From NCBI GenBank assembly GCA_014607495.2, contig CP053150.1, positions 13,102,495 to 13,166,494 on the forward strand: DNA of 64,000 nt, read 5' to 3'. Made by a program: the position numbers and the translations under genes. A model generated the notes under the pieces. It saw nothing but the letters and a program-made list of their open reading frames with translations, was not told the DNA's origin and did not search any database. Positions 32,309-46,800 of the stretch are shown here, piece after piece (positions within the stretch are counted from its first letter, which is position 1; each line of letters begins with the position of its first letter). This DNA is from Carposina sasakii. Its lineage: Eukaryota > Arthropoda > Insecta > Lepidoptera > Carposinidae.

Positions 32309-34004
32309 AATACTTTAATACCTACTTAATTTCATTTAGTAAATATTATATATAATTCATTTATTTTCTATCGTAAATAAGGTAGATTGTTAATTCGTAG
32401 ATATTTAAAATGTTGACAAAACTTTTATATTTATATTTCCACGCAAAGTGTTTCTGGGTTATCCCAAGAGCGGATAGCTTGTTACGACTTCGTGGGGTCT
32501 ATTCATTTCTGAATTTGAAATAGACTACTTTCTTATTCTCTCTAAGGTTTACCTAATCCAGAAAAACCTTGCAAGTATATTTTGTAAAGATTTAACAAGT
32601 TTATTGAAATAAGTATTTCGTTACATTGATAAAATATAGAATTATAGTGGTTATGAAATGTACATATAAAAAGCTCTTTTCAAAGCTTTTTGTACTAATA
32701 GGTATGTTAGGTATATAGTAAGATGTATAACGTTAACAGTTTTCACTAAATATTGATTGAATTTTAGACATATTTTTTATACTCATGCATTAGATTCAAG
32801 ATAGGATACTGTTACGAGTAAGTAGTTATCGTATAATCCTTATTTGTGTCAATTTTAATATTTGAATAATCCATAAAATCTTACAAAACTAAGTTAGAAA
32901 TGATGTTCATGTCATTCACCACCGTATTCTACATGTAAATTACGTAGAATGCCTAGCTACATTATAGAAACTAGTAAAATTTAACTGCCGACGTCACAAT
33001 TTAATGTAAAACTCAAAACTCGGCGCTACTTATTAACTAACAAGTAATATTCCTTTCATTATGTTGTGAACAGAATTACTATCATACAGGAAAACAATCT
33101 TCCGTTTACAGATTAGGTACCTCTTAACTTCTATGTAGTTTCATTTAATTTTTAACATGCACTAAATTTCTCTTAAGGCTAATACTAACTACTACCAAAT
33201 TACTATGAAATTTGAACGAAAAAATATTTAAAAATATGTTCCTAACCGCTTACGGACTAGGTTATGTTACAACACTGATTTCTATTTGGCAGTTACCTAA
33301 CACTTTAACTCCGACCGCATAATATTCAATGTATGGCGTCGTGGAAATTAAAATTGACAAGTTAGTTACTACACGCGGCCGCTACGGTTCCGTATAGCTA
33401 GCTATCATCAAAATTCTTCCAAATGTCGATGCTAGAAGGTATAAAAATGACAATTAGTTTCTGAAAGTTTGAGTACCAACTCTAATGAGCCTATACCTAA
33501 TGTAGATTTCAAAATAAGAATGCTAAAACATGACAATAAAAATATTCGCCTATTGCAAAACTTAACTAAAGGAAAGCTCACGATTAAGGGAATATTTATA
33601 CAAATGATCACAGTAAGAAATGTTCTACCTACGCGAATGTGCGTACGATTTATTATATTTAAATCCATATTAAATATAGCTGTTAAGAGGAAAACTTCTG
33701 CTAGCTCCGGGGATTAACGCTATAGCAAAAAATTAAATGCAAATTTTCACAAATTGAAATGTCTAGAATTTTCCTCTTAGCAGATAGTCGGATCTACTCA
33801 CCATAAAACCCCGAGGGAAAGTCCGAAATAGGCAAAAAACCGTTACTACCAATACTGAATCCTATTATGAAAGTCACTAAGTATAATATTTTCGTACAAC
33901 TAACGTCGAAAATGACTAGAAAAGTTGTTTTAATGGGCATACCGCGCTTCAGTCCCAGGATAAATTTTAAGTTGAGCAGATGTAAAGTTCTTAGAACAGA
34001 ATAA

Positions 34005-34010
34005 TTTATT
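34005..34010 (-). promoter_or_regulatory. Candidate poly(A) signal of KCC
   Basis: AATAAA on the minus strand, the first seen after the KCC stop codon at 34822. It would give a 3' UTR of about 0.8 kb that includes the MITE at 34531-34669. Confidence 0.4.
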
Positions 34011-34530
34011 TACAAAATATCCTTTTAAATACATATACAATTACATAAAAATTTCCTCTTTAGTAGATTTAAACGTGTAAACATAAATATTACAAAATAT
34101 ATGTAATTCAACTGGATATAAAAAAAAAAATATTCGCAACTAAAAGACCAATACGATATCTAAGGTAAAGATAATAATTTGGAAACGTTAGGTACCTCTT
34201 GTGACTACTAAATTAGAGAAACAAATTAGGTAGCTCACTCTAATTGATTAAATTCAAATGGGTACCTAAATTAACATAAATATTTTCCAACAATAATTAT
34301 AACCAAACGAACATAAAACTAATGACCGATAGGTTAAGGCTCGTCATTAGATCATACGAGTACGTACATTAAACATTAATTATAATCTTTACAACAGTGA
34401 ATAAACTTCAAAACACTCTAATAATAATAGCAATAACAAAATTTGTTTTAAACGTAAGCTAACATTTACAATGTCAAACAAACGTCGATATAATTTCAAT
34501 TATTGTATGAAAATACGTACTATAAACGAA

Positions 34531-34669
34531 CTGTAGGGTAAGCATGAACCCTTTTTGCGCGTCGCCGTAACGCTGTCGACTCGCAAGTAAAATCTATGAG
34601 GTTTGACCACGGTTTGACAGTTTGACGATAGCGTAACGGACTATCGAGAGGTTCGTGCTTGCCCCACTG
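34531..34669. mobile_element. MITE family D in KCC 3' UTR
   Basis: Ends CTGTAGGGTAAGCATGAACC and GGTTCGTGCTTGCCCCACTG, with an internal GACGATAGCG block shared with 10591-10700. Lies 150-290 bp past the KCC stop. Confidence 0.7.
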
Positions 34670-34821
34670 GAGCATAGCGTCCGTCTCGGCAGTCTTTCGG
34701 GAACGATCCGATTGCTTATCGTGACGCGAAACGTTCAAATGAGAGCACTAATAGTGTAAGAATCACATAGAGTTTTTATAAGGGCGCGGTAGAGCGTGGC
34801 GGCGCGGGCGGCGGGCGCCGT

Positions 34822-37800
34822 TCACGAGTAGATGGTGATGACCTCGCGACCTCCTCCGCGCACCATCAGCACTTTCTCCAGGCCCTCCGTCAGCACCTCC
34901 AGGAACTCCATGTCTGCGGAGAAGGTTAAAATAACAACCGTTAACAAATATTTCTCTCTCTGGCACTGGGTGGCTTACGGAAACATGGGTTCTAAATATT
35001 TTTTGCGAGGAACCCTATAAATGTTTAACAACCTCAAAACTTTTTCACAAATATGATACACTGCTTATTTTATAATTAGGTATTATAGAAATAAGAAATT
35101 TATATTTATTTAACGTAAAATACTAGTTAGGTAGGTACTTATAAGAATGTCTTGCCAAAATTTTCGTCAGGATAACTTCCTTTTTACTAGAAGGGACCTA
35201 TTCAAGTTTAAGTTTTCAATTTTAGTATTAGTACCTACTTTTGTCTAATACATGGGTACCTACTTGTACGAGTACAAGGTAAAATCGATAGACAAAAATA
35301 CAAACTATTATCTATCTATCTATATGTACCTATATAATAAAAATGTAACGGATCGCTGTCTGTACATGGAAGATATATGAGAAAAAATATTATGGGAGAC
35401 CTTTATCAACGCAATAGTAACAAAATAATGGTTTTTAGAATTTTTGTCTGTTAGTCGGTTTGTCTGTTTGTCTGTGCTTTTGTGCATGCTAATCTCAGAT
35501 ACGGCTGAACCGATTTCGATGCAGTTTCCAGTAATATATTGTGACAGGTCCCACTTAACATATAGGCTACTTTTTATTCAGGGAAAATGTTTTTATTCCG
35601 GATAATTTCGACATTTTGTTTTATCTGTAGTCCACGCGGACGGAGTCGCGGGCGTCCACTAGTTGGAAATATTCTGTACAAAACATTTGACTTTTCGTAG
35701 CACTGCTACGCGACTACGAAACGCGTAGTCGTTTTTTGAAAGATTTCTTCGAAGATAAATAGGATGAACAATAATGCGTCAATAATACGAGATGCGCTAT
35801 TAGTTAAGCTTTGAACGCATGTTTGTAAACTGTAGTCAAATGACTACGACGATCAACGGTAGATCAAACAAGCCGATGTAAGTAAGTATAGTAAATAAGA
35901 TATATTTTATAATTTCGCTCTAAGAAGAAGGCGTTGTCAAAACTTACATAAGTTTCTATTTGTGAATATGAGTGAATTTTTAATGAATGAATTTAATGCG
36001 AATTCGTGAATGAGATGTAGGCACAGTCATGTTTAGCATCAGTTGTCACAGACCAGTGGCAAAAGGTATAGTTAAAATCTCGCTATGAAATAGTAACACA
36101 TGAATATAGTGTACGGTTGTGACTCACAGTTGGACTCCCTCTCGAGCTTGGTATCGCGCGGTGGGCCCGGCAGGTTGAGGATGACGAGAGTTGTGGCTAT
36201 GGTTGTGACTCACAGTTGGACTCCCTCTCGAGCTTGGTATCGCGCGGCGGTCTCGGCAGGTTGAGGATGACGAGAGTTGTGACATATGGATAGTGTACGG
36301 TTGTGACTCACAGTTGGACTCCCTCTCGAGCTTGGTGTCGCGCGGCGGGCCCGGCAGGTTGAGGATGACGAGAGTTGTGGCATATGGATAGTGTATGGTT
36401 GTGACTCACAGTTGGACTCCCTCTCGAGCTTGGTATCGCGCGGCGGGCCCGGCAGGTTGAGGATGACGAGCTGTGCGTCATGCGACCGTGAGACGATCAC
36501 CTCGTTCAGCTTAACTGCGGTGTGCATCCGTCGCACGGTGCCCTCGTCACTGCACGCGACAGCAATGCGTTAGAGACAATACGAGTACATTCAACAAGTT
36601 TTAGTCAAATCGGACGAACCATCTAAAACTGCCAGCTAAAACTCGATTTTGGCGAGACTAATAATATCTTTTTCATATGTAACAAAAATTTCTGGTACAC
36701 ATGTGCTTTCTCTATTGCGTAGATTGCAGGCTTCGTTGTGGAACAATTTAATTGATACCTAGTCACTTCATTGAAAACACGTGGAAGTAAAAACATTAAC
36801 AATTCTCTCGATTGCTATATATATAGGTAGTTACAAATAGTAAATAAAGATTAATTTATACTTCATCATCATTTTCGGCCATGAAAAGTCCACTGCTAAA
36901 CATAGGACTCCCCTAAACTTTTACTAAAGAAATATAAACTGTATAGAACAAGGACTCACGGTGTAATGTTGGGCAGGTTCGCTTTAGGCTTGACATCTCC
37001 GTTGGCGGCGCCTTCCTTGTGCTTCTCTTCGGGCAGCGGCGAGGTGACTCCGTCGCACTGCGATCGTTCGTCGGGCGAGTCCCACATTGAATCGATTATG
37101 TGCAACAAGCTACTTCGAAAGTCCTCCTTTCGATTTTCAACATTCGTTTCCCAAAATCGATTCGATTTTAATGCCCAAATCGCGCACCGATCCAATTTCA
37201 AAGCGTTGCACATGACGGATTCAAGGCGAATAAAACACGGGATGTCATATATTATTTTAAAATGTAAAACAACTCACTACGGACATTCAAACATCCAATC
37301 TCTTAACTAATGAAACGAAACAAACTAAAGTGAACAAATCAACGTGAGCAAACTCATTGGAAAACATATGACCACCGTGTGTAAATTCGCTAGGACTCTC
37401 AGTTAAGGTTAGGGTACAAAGTAAGTTAAATGCTGAACTTAGGAAAAGTGGATGAGTTGTTGAGCTTGCACGAGTAACAACATACATCACGTTCCACTAC
37501 CATTTCTTGTATTAAATGTATGTGTACTAGTATAATTTCACTATAGTATGTTTAATAATAGAGACGGGCAAAGCCATTGATCATATTAGGTATGATTCAA
37601 GGCTTTGCCTGATTCTAAATTTCTTTTTTCCTCAACGGTGGCGTGATGAAAGATTCGTAGGGGAAAGTTATGATATTATGGAACGATTTTTTTGGAAAAT
37701 TTAAGATAAATAATAAGTATTTATTAAACTTAATGTACAAATAGTAAAGCAATTAAAGATTTTCCACAAAAATTGTTCGATGAAAAGCTTAGCTGATGTA

Positions 37801-40800
37801 AATGATAAATTAACACATTCACATGAAACTGAAGTAAGTAAAGTATGTATGTAAGACAAAATAAAATAAACGATGAGACGAACAATCTATGCAACAAAAT
37901 ATAGAATTACCGATGTACGAAACTTTACTTAAATTTCAGTTTTAAGTGAATAGTTAGTAACCAAGCAGAGACATGGATGTTTTAATCTCATTAGACTAGC
38001 AATATTAGATATAAGCTTATATTGTGTTAGGATTTAATTAGATACCAATTCACATTATGTATAAAGTCCTTTGCGAAAATATTGATCTGAGAACAGATCA
38101 GTCCCCAGATCCTGCTTTTTGATAATTATAACGCGTGCAGACACATATAACTTTGTAATAACTAACATTTCCCAAAAAAATTGGGTTTGGAAATATAGAG
38201 TTCACACAAATTCTTTAATTGAATAGTTAGTCACCTTATCGTCATTGTCTTTCTCTTCATCACTAAGTGGAGGTGAAGGAGCTTCTTCAGTGGCTTCTGT
38301 TCCTGGTTCAGCAAATCTGACCTTGCTCGCTGTTTTCACATCGGCATGATGGTGGTCAACTATTGCTTGTACCTGCGATTACATTACACCTTTACTGTCA
38401 GATGACAACGTTTATTATGACTATTAAAATACAAATGAAACACAGAGAGAAATGTTACTAAACATTTTAAAACTATTTTTACGTAGCTAGTCTCCACACA
38501 AACCTTGAGCTCCACCAAACTAATTTGAAACTACTAGTGCAGGTCAGTATCGATGATATAGAAAATGCGATAAGAGTTTAAAGTTTTAAAAGTGCGAAGT
38601 AACATTTGACATAACAGTATGTATTATGCATTAAGAATATGTAGCTGGTATTAATACTGAACATAGTGTTAGTTCTAGCGTAAAGAATAGAAAAATAGAA
38701 GTAGAAGAAATAACGAATAATTAAAGATGACAATAAAATCGACACCAAAAGCATCGGTGAGAAAAATGATGACACCACTTGCAATGGAGTGAATGATTGT
38801 GAAGTAACTGTTGTCATGGCAGCTGATCCTGAGTGGCACATAGAAGACATAGAACTAATCTAATTACGACAATATAAATAATTCAATAAGAATAAAGCTA
38901 AACACTTAATCGACTATAGGTACATACTGTCTACTTTCAGTATGCAGACAAAACAAATATGCGGGAGCTTAAAATCATATAGCTAAAAAATTGGGAGTGG
39001 ACTTCGAGGGTAATATTTTACCAGAGGCAACTTCTCCTCGGCGTTCTGTTCATGATAGTCCACCAAATTTTGCATCTGTGTTGGCAGTGACATACAAACA
39101 TCATGTTAGTTTCACAAACATAATTATGTAAAAAGCCGTTAGATTTTGGTGATCAGTCAATACGTGAACGGTATATTCTTTTACCTTGGCACCATTTTGC
39201 GAAAGCAATGGTTAAAGTAGTAAATGACATCGCATTGTGTGACATATAAATTAATGTAAGATACAATTTAATGTTTTGTACAAATGCCAATGTTTCTGTA
39301 AGGATTTTGGACACCTGACAATAATAGGCACTTTGCAATACAGTGTAGTGAGGTATCAATATTCGATAATAAGTATATCACAAAATACTGTTTCTGTATA
39401 ATATTTACCATTCCTAAAGTCTCCTTCTTATTCAGCCTGAGTTCTCGCAGCATTTGGTTTCGTTGTTCCATCATCAGGGTACGTTCATAAGTGTAGGCCG
39501 ATATATCGCTGTCAGTCTAGAAAACATTATGGTTATCTAATAACTTAAGGCTTGGCTAAGTTAATATTATTTCACTGGACGAAAGACTTGGACTCTTAGC
39601 TAACAAATGTTTATTAAATTACCATTTCAACGACTTCTACTTCAGCTTCTAGCCTGAGCTGATAAAGGAACATCTTGAGGTCTTTCTTCATTTGGATAGA
39701 GTTATCCTCCATTTGCGCTACAGTGAAGATGCGCATCTTGCAGTTCTTCCATGTACGATGCTGCTTCAGCAAAAATGGTAGCAGCATCAACATTCCACCA
39801 TCGTGCACTATCCACCAGATGTCAATGTTACCTGTAATCTGAAAAAATTATACCAAAATGGTAAATCTAGTAACTGAATAAGCTTTACTAACTGTAATGA
39901 TTAAAGTGTAAGTACCAAAATATATATATATCTCAATTATGAAATAATTTAAATAATATTTACCTTCTCAGTAGAGTCGGGGAAGAAGTTGATGCCTTTA
40001 GGTACCAGCATGGCCATCCTAGAAGCAGTAACCGCTCGGACGGTGTGCAGGAACACTTGCCACGTCCTCTCGTCCTCCGACTGCCGCCAGCCGTACGGCC
40101 AGCCAACGATGACGGTGTTGGGCTTCAGCCCGCCTAGACCGGTCGTTTGGACGCTGAGGAAATTTTTAGAATATTGAAAGTGACAAGATATTTGAAGGCA
40201 TTAATTGTAGCCAGAAAAGTAAAAGAAGTTCGTATTTTTATTTCCAATGTGATGGCATCATAATATCAGAATGCCTGTATTCCAAAATAACTTACAAATG
40301 GCTGAGTCCTTCAGCGATGTCTGGCGACACGAGAATATCTACGAAGCCTTTGAGCTTTTCCTCATCCATGCAACGACGCAGATTCTGCTTAGCAGCGGAT
40401 GCTTCTGAAGCACGCCTCGTGAAGTCTCCACCAATCACAGACGCGCAAACCGTTAATCCCTTGCCTGTAAATAGTTTATTATATTTGAATATAAAAAAAT
40501 CGTTTTGTAAGCCATTACGAATGCTATGTCGTTTAAATTGCCGTTGCTTGCTATGTAATACTTGTATTGATTGTATTGCCAGTACGCTATTGCTTGGAAA
40601 ACCTAACATAAGTATTTTATATCAATCGATCGTTAAGTAAAACTGACCTGCTTTAAGTTGACTGGCAAAAGCGAGTAACTTGCGATACTTTGGTTGCAGA
40701 TCGTCGTTGAGCTTTGACAGTACCAGGACTTGGGGACGCCAGTTCTTCGTGTGGGGAGGACCTTCTTCCAAGCGTAACAGCGAATAGCGAGCCGCAGATA

Positions 40801-43800
40801 AAGCGAGACCACGTAGTCCATCACCCCACTCCTTCTCAGCCCTAAAATATTAAATTGGTAGAAATATTATCAAAACTACTAGACGATGACAAAATTGACA
40901 AATCATGGTGAATTTGTCATAAATAAAGCAAGCTTACCCGCGATATTCAATATATTTGTAGATAACGCCAGCCATTACCATGGCAATAAGAGCATAGAAC
41001 CAGGACGTCATGAACATAATGGAAATGCACAGCACTAAACCGCACAGGGAGAGAGACCTGAAAAAAGTTACGAAACATAAAGTAGGTGGCATAACTAATG
41101 AACTGAACATCGATCTGTTTTAACACTGGTTTTAACATCAAAAAGCTAGTTTTCTACATACCAATGATAATATTTAAATCTTGGCCGCCAGTTGGGGGTT
41201 TTGAGAAGGGTCTGCAGAGCACATGCTAGGTTTACAAAGCCATAGCACATGAGGAAGAACATGGAAAGCAGTGGGGCAAGAATATCAACATTGCCCAAAA
41301 GAATACCGCACTGGCAAATAACCATTGTGAGGAGAAGAGCTCTGAAAGAAATAAAAATTAAATAAGTATCAGTAGTTATTATTATCATTTAGGTAACAAA
41401 GTTCTTTCCATGTAGGTAATTCATAGTAGGTAATCATTGCTTGCTAACCTTGTTGGTTCACCTCGGCTAGACGAAACAGCGAATGGTGCAAGGAATGGTA
41501 TAATTTCATCTTTAGCTATAGCTTGAAGTAGACGTGGGGCTCCAGTAAGCGATTGAAGTCCAGCGCCAAGAGTCGAAAGGAAGGATCCAACCAGGATGAC
41601 CCATTGATTCGGCCAAGCCATGTTGGCCACAACAAGCTTACCACCTATAGATTGGCCAAACCTGCGAACAAAATCACGTTGGTTGGTTTTTTCTAGAGGT
41701 CATGAAATGTTTTTTTTTAATAAAACAAAAATGGCCCTTGAACAAATATTTAAAGAATATGCAAAATTTGGTAACAAAAACAGTGACGGTAAACAAATCA
41801 CATTAACTAACAGTGACAAATGGTTAAAACAAGCAGGAATAGTAGATGGAAAGAAAGTTACGACCACAGATACAGGAATAATGTTCCAAAAATTTAAATC
41901 AAAAACGTTAGATTACAAAACATATTTGCAATTTCTTGACTTATTAGCGAAGGAAAGCAAACAAGATCTGGAAGCAATTAAAGAAAAGCTACTAAAATGC
42001 AGTGTTCCTGGTACAGCTGGAACAGCTACTGCAGATAAATCGGGCATTGTTAAAAGAATGACAGATACATCAAAATATACTGGGTCGCATAAAGAACGTT
42101 TTGATGCTTCAGGAAAAGGTAAAGGTAAGAGTGGAAGGGAAGATGAATATGAAAACACAGGATATGTGCAAGCATATAAAAACAAAGATACATATGATAA
42201 AAAGAAGAAATGATCTTAAACTTACTTATCACGAAGTAGTAAATTATCAACAGTTCCAGCGAAAAGCATGACGCAAGACAAGTAAACTGTTGAGGTAGTT
42301 AAAATAGCACCAATAGTACCAATTGGAATACTTTTTTGAGCATCAGCTAAATCTCCTGACCTATTTGAACCTGCCATGATTCCTGTAACACATTAAATTA
42401 CGTTAAACATTGTAATAAATCTTATTCATGTTTCAAGGGCATACAATATTTTGTTATTTTTACCAGTTACTGATGGGAAAAAGATTCCGATCAGGATTGT
42501 CATAGTAGTCGTTAAATCGGCATATACTTGATTGTAAGTAGGCCTTTCCATTTGCTCAATATCCTCGGGTTCTTTTCCATATGCGATATATTCACCCAAT
42601 GTTAAAAAGGAATCTTGTAAGTTATCAAAGAAGACTCCACTTGCCAAACCCTGAAATAACATTTAAATAATTAAGAAAAAGTATTTTTTTGTGTTTATTT
42701 TGAGCAGGTGCATAATGAAGGTCGTATTTTCGTAAATAACGTCCGTCTCAGGGATAACAATTTGAATATTGTTCATTCGGGAAAAGTCTTTGTATTAATT
42801 TGGCTTCAACAGTTTAAACAAAAATTCCTAGTAGTGTTTTAATTTTCGCGAAGTTCCGGGTGATGAGCCAATGGATTGAATTTGTTTTTGATATTCGTAT
42901 TATATTGACTTCACAGTTATGAGTCGAGGGTTGTTAACCAAAATACCACCCTGAACATACTAATACTAAAACAAGATACTACCTTTATTCCTTGAACAAC
43001 GCTGATATTGTGGCTTTGAAAGTATGGATCGCAGGTATTATTAGGACAAAATAGTTTGAAGAGCTCGCCGTTACGATCCTTTGTACAGTTACTAATATGA
43101 ACATCCTTTAGAAGTCGCTTCCCAAGAACACACATCCTGAAAGTACGATGTGATATTAATTATCTTATATTACTATAGTAATAGTTATAGGCAGTATAGT
43201 ATTAGGTATAAATATACCTATTTTACTATACTACCTACAACTATGATTTGATAGAACTTTGATAGAAATCTATCAAACACTTACTGCAGCTTGTCATTGC
43301 CATGCCAATTGACAAAGATACCGACGTAGACCGCAGTGATGGACAGGATGACACAGGCTAGGGCGACGGTGGCAAACTTGTTGACAAACTTGACGCCGAC
43401 GAACACCACCATGCTCATGACGAGCAGCAATCCCGTGCCATACACGCGGAAGTTGTTGTACATCGCTTCGGGATCTTTGGTGAAGTCACCGAATATTGAC
43501 AACCATGGAGCCATGTACGTCTGTAAAAGAGGTTATGTACTTTTTAAATGATACACTATAGATAGATGAATATAAAGTTTTTGTGGTCAAGGGAGTCGTC
43601 TAAGAAGGTATTAGTACTTATGATCAGTAATTTACTTAAGGCATAGATTCTTAGATGAAACACGTCACTGACTCTAGTAGATAATACGATAATTACAACC
43701 CTAAGATTAGATATATAATGTTTATAAAATAAACTAACTAGAAACCGCGAATTTGCGGAACCCCGGCATTTAACGATTCCACCAAAACTTAGTTTATCGC

Positions 43801-46800
43801 CAATCATCAAATTATACTCGTAATAATGCTCATAGCTTGTAAAATACAGATTCAGAAGGCGAAGTTGTTTTATTACTGATAAATAGAAAGAGGTCAGTAT
43901 GTCTGATAATATATGAATTAGTATTGGAGTCACGAGAGAAGTTAACAATTACTTTTATAGGGACGAAGTTAACAAGGACGTGCGAGGTTGGCAAAGTGAG
44001 ACAGGCGGAATGTATTACAATTAGGAAATGTTTTTAAAGATGCCCTTTGCTTTTTGTGCTGATGACATGAAAAAATGATTTTATGGGGCTCAATATTATT
44101 GATGCGCGATGCCATGGCACGAGTTTATTCATAGTTGATTTTTAATGTGTTACGAATAAAGTGACTGAAGTTGAAAGTATGAATTTTCCAAATAAATGTC
44201 ATGCTCATTTCCACGTTGTTTATGATTGATGTAATGATAACCTATGTTCCCCGTTGGAGTTATCCAATAACTAAAATCCATATCGACAGTCAATACAAAT
44301 AGGAGCAAGGATAAACCATTATGACAGATTCTGTCAACAAAGCCATTACATTCGCACTCTAGACTCGACAACCGAGACTTTTTATGGCAAGCAATAAAAG
44401 AGGACGTTAAATAAAAGTTGGGAGATAGAGTTACTCTTATACGTTGAGAATGAAGTAGTAATAAAATATCTCATATGACGTTCATACTGTTTCCTGAAGT
44501 GGTCTAAGGACATAGATCGTAATTGACAGAAAATTTTCAAGTTATATCAGTACCAGCCCAAGTAACATGTGCTGTGAAACACGTTTTGATAAACCGATTT
44601 ATCGACATTAGCCTGTCAAAATTACGATAAATTTAGCGATATGATATCGTACAATACGATATCCACGATGCGTGGTCATCAAAGGTGGTCATGCTAGGGG
44701 GGCTGGAAATGTTTTAGTTGAAGTATCGTAAGTCATAGCCCCTAGGAGTCTCTAAAATTATACCAAAATATTCGTAATCATTGGTATGGTCTAATGTATT
44801 TGATTGTGTCGTGGGCAGGTCGAGTTTTGCATCGTAACAGAAGATTGAGGCAGCCTGAATAAATCTAATTTTAACACACAAAAATATAGATGGAATACAA
44901 ACCAGTACGATTTCCACAGCTCCTACTATGTACATAGCGGCGGCTAGAGTGGTCCCCGTGTAGAACAGCATGCCGACCGCCCCGCCGCACTCAGGGCCGA
45001 GCGACCGTCCTATCATGAAGTACGACCCGCCTGCAGGCACCACGCCGTTCGTCGCAATCGCAGACATCGAAATCGCGGTCAACATCGTCTGAAAAAGAGC
45101 ACGAGTTTAAGCTTCTTGTTTAAACAAAACATTGTAATAGTATTGCCCAGTAAATCCCGAAGGTAGTCTAGTATGACATTTGGAGTTCAGGTAAATAAAT
45201 AGTTTTGAAAATAATAATTAAAATAATAATTATTAATACCGGCTTATTATATAATTAAAAATCTGTTACGAGAACAGGTTTCAAACTTTTAGGAAATAAA
45301 CTATGCTCGTTAATGTTAAAATTCCAGCATATCCAATTACTTGCATGCGGCAGTAAAAAATAATGAAACAAGAAAACACTGTGTGTGGGCGTACGGGATG
45401 AAGTTGTTGCCATAAAAATGAAACATGCCGGGAAGCTTTTGTGTACTCTATTAAATTATAAAGTGAGTACTTTTATATGCACACTTAATAGACTTGCCTA
45501 GCATATGATATAATTATTTTTATTATAATTATAATTATTGATACCGCGACTATGTCTAAATTGATTACTTAAGATATATATATATATATATATATATTAG
45601 GTTCGATTTATCAAAGAGAGTATATGGATTTTCCTACATAACATTATTAAACATAATTATTACTAGTGGATGCCCGCGACTCCGTCCGCGTGGACTACAG
45701 AAAAAAAAAACAAAATATCGAAATTATCCGGGATAAAAACATTTTCTCGGGATAATAAGTAGCCTATATGTTAAGTGGGACCTGTCACAATATAATCCTG
45801 AAAACTGCATCTAAATCGGTTCAGCCGTTTCTGAGATTAGCGTGCACAAACGCACAGACAAACAGATAAACAGACAAAAATTTCAAAAATCATTCTTTTG
45901 GGTACTACTGCGTTGATAAAGGTCTCCTGTAATATTTTTTCTCATATATCTTCCATGTACAGACAGCGATCCGTTACATTTTTATTATATGTATAGATTA
46001 AATGTAATTATTCAAGCAGCTGTCACAAATTTCGTACCTACACAGCGCTGTGACAGCTGAGCCTTATTGTTATAGTCTTCGTAATGACTATAAGGTTCGA
46101 AGCAAAAGCCAATTTTGGGCTATTGTTAGTGATACTCGTACGTATGTACCAAATTTTGTTTACGTAGTTCTTATAACCCATTGCAAGGTACCTATGTTGT
46201 TGGAATTTGGCTGAAAAAGCCGTAATTGTTGAACTGAGTTCCAATAAAATATTACTATTACAAACGGACGCTAGCTTTTATAATTATACCTAGATTGAAC
46301 CAAGAAACATGAAACACACGGTCTATTAATCTCTACACAGACATGAGAGCTTCACTAATATCAGAACTATTTCTAGAATTTATCTTATAAGATCTTGGCG
46401 TATCATATCTTGGAATCAATAGTGGCAATCAGTGCAGGCTGAAGCAGTCGATTTCAAGTATGTCTCAGGAACTAGAACGTATTGTGAAGATAGTTCATAG
46501 CTCAGTTGGTGTGAGCTCTGCACGGCATGCAAGAGGTCGTGGGTTCGAGTCCCACTCGGGTGAAAATTTTTTTTTCTTAAAACATATTTATAAGAAGATA
46601 GTTCAGTACCTATACTATAAAGCATCATTCAGATCTAATTTATAGCGTTGCACGAATCCTATCAAGAAATCTATAACATTTTGCATACAAGAAAGGCATT
46701 TAGTACCTTGTTTTATTTAACAGAAAGAACAGTAATTTTTTACGCAATTACGCAAGTAAAAAAAGCATGTTTGGTTAAAAAGAGCCGAAACTTTTCTGAT

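Larger units (their letters stand above)
30576..34004. other. Long intergenic region with two coding-like fragments
   Basis: Mostly AT-rich and unassigned. Two short plus-strand frames stand out by codon use: 31322-31530 and 32189-32308 (listed separately). A CAGGGTGTTTGTGACAGCC fragment at 30845 is a MITE-like end. No RNA genes recognised. Confidence 0.35.

Noticed and set aside
36108..36508. CRISPR-like regular repeats
   Set aside because: Repeats are copies of a KCC exon end with donor, in a eukaryotic intron; there are no unique spacers of even length and no cas genes.
38578..38850. Minus-strand frame as another KCC exon
   Set aside because: The frame beyond its AG site contains a stop in the phase required by the neighbouring exons.
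46498..46570. Possible tRNA gene (perfect T-arm, A- and B-box)
   Set aside because: Acceptor stem does not close and the anticodon arm is irregular; flanked by a 12-bp target duplication, hence a SINE.
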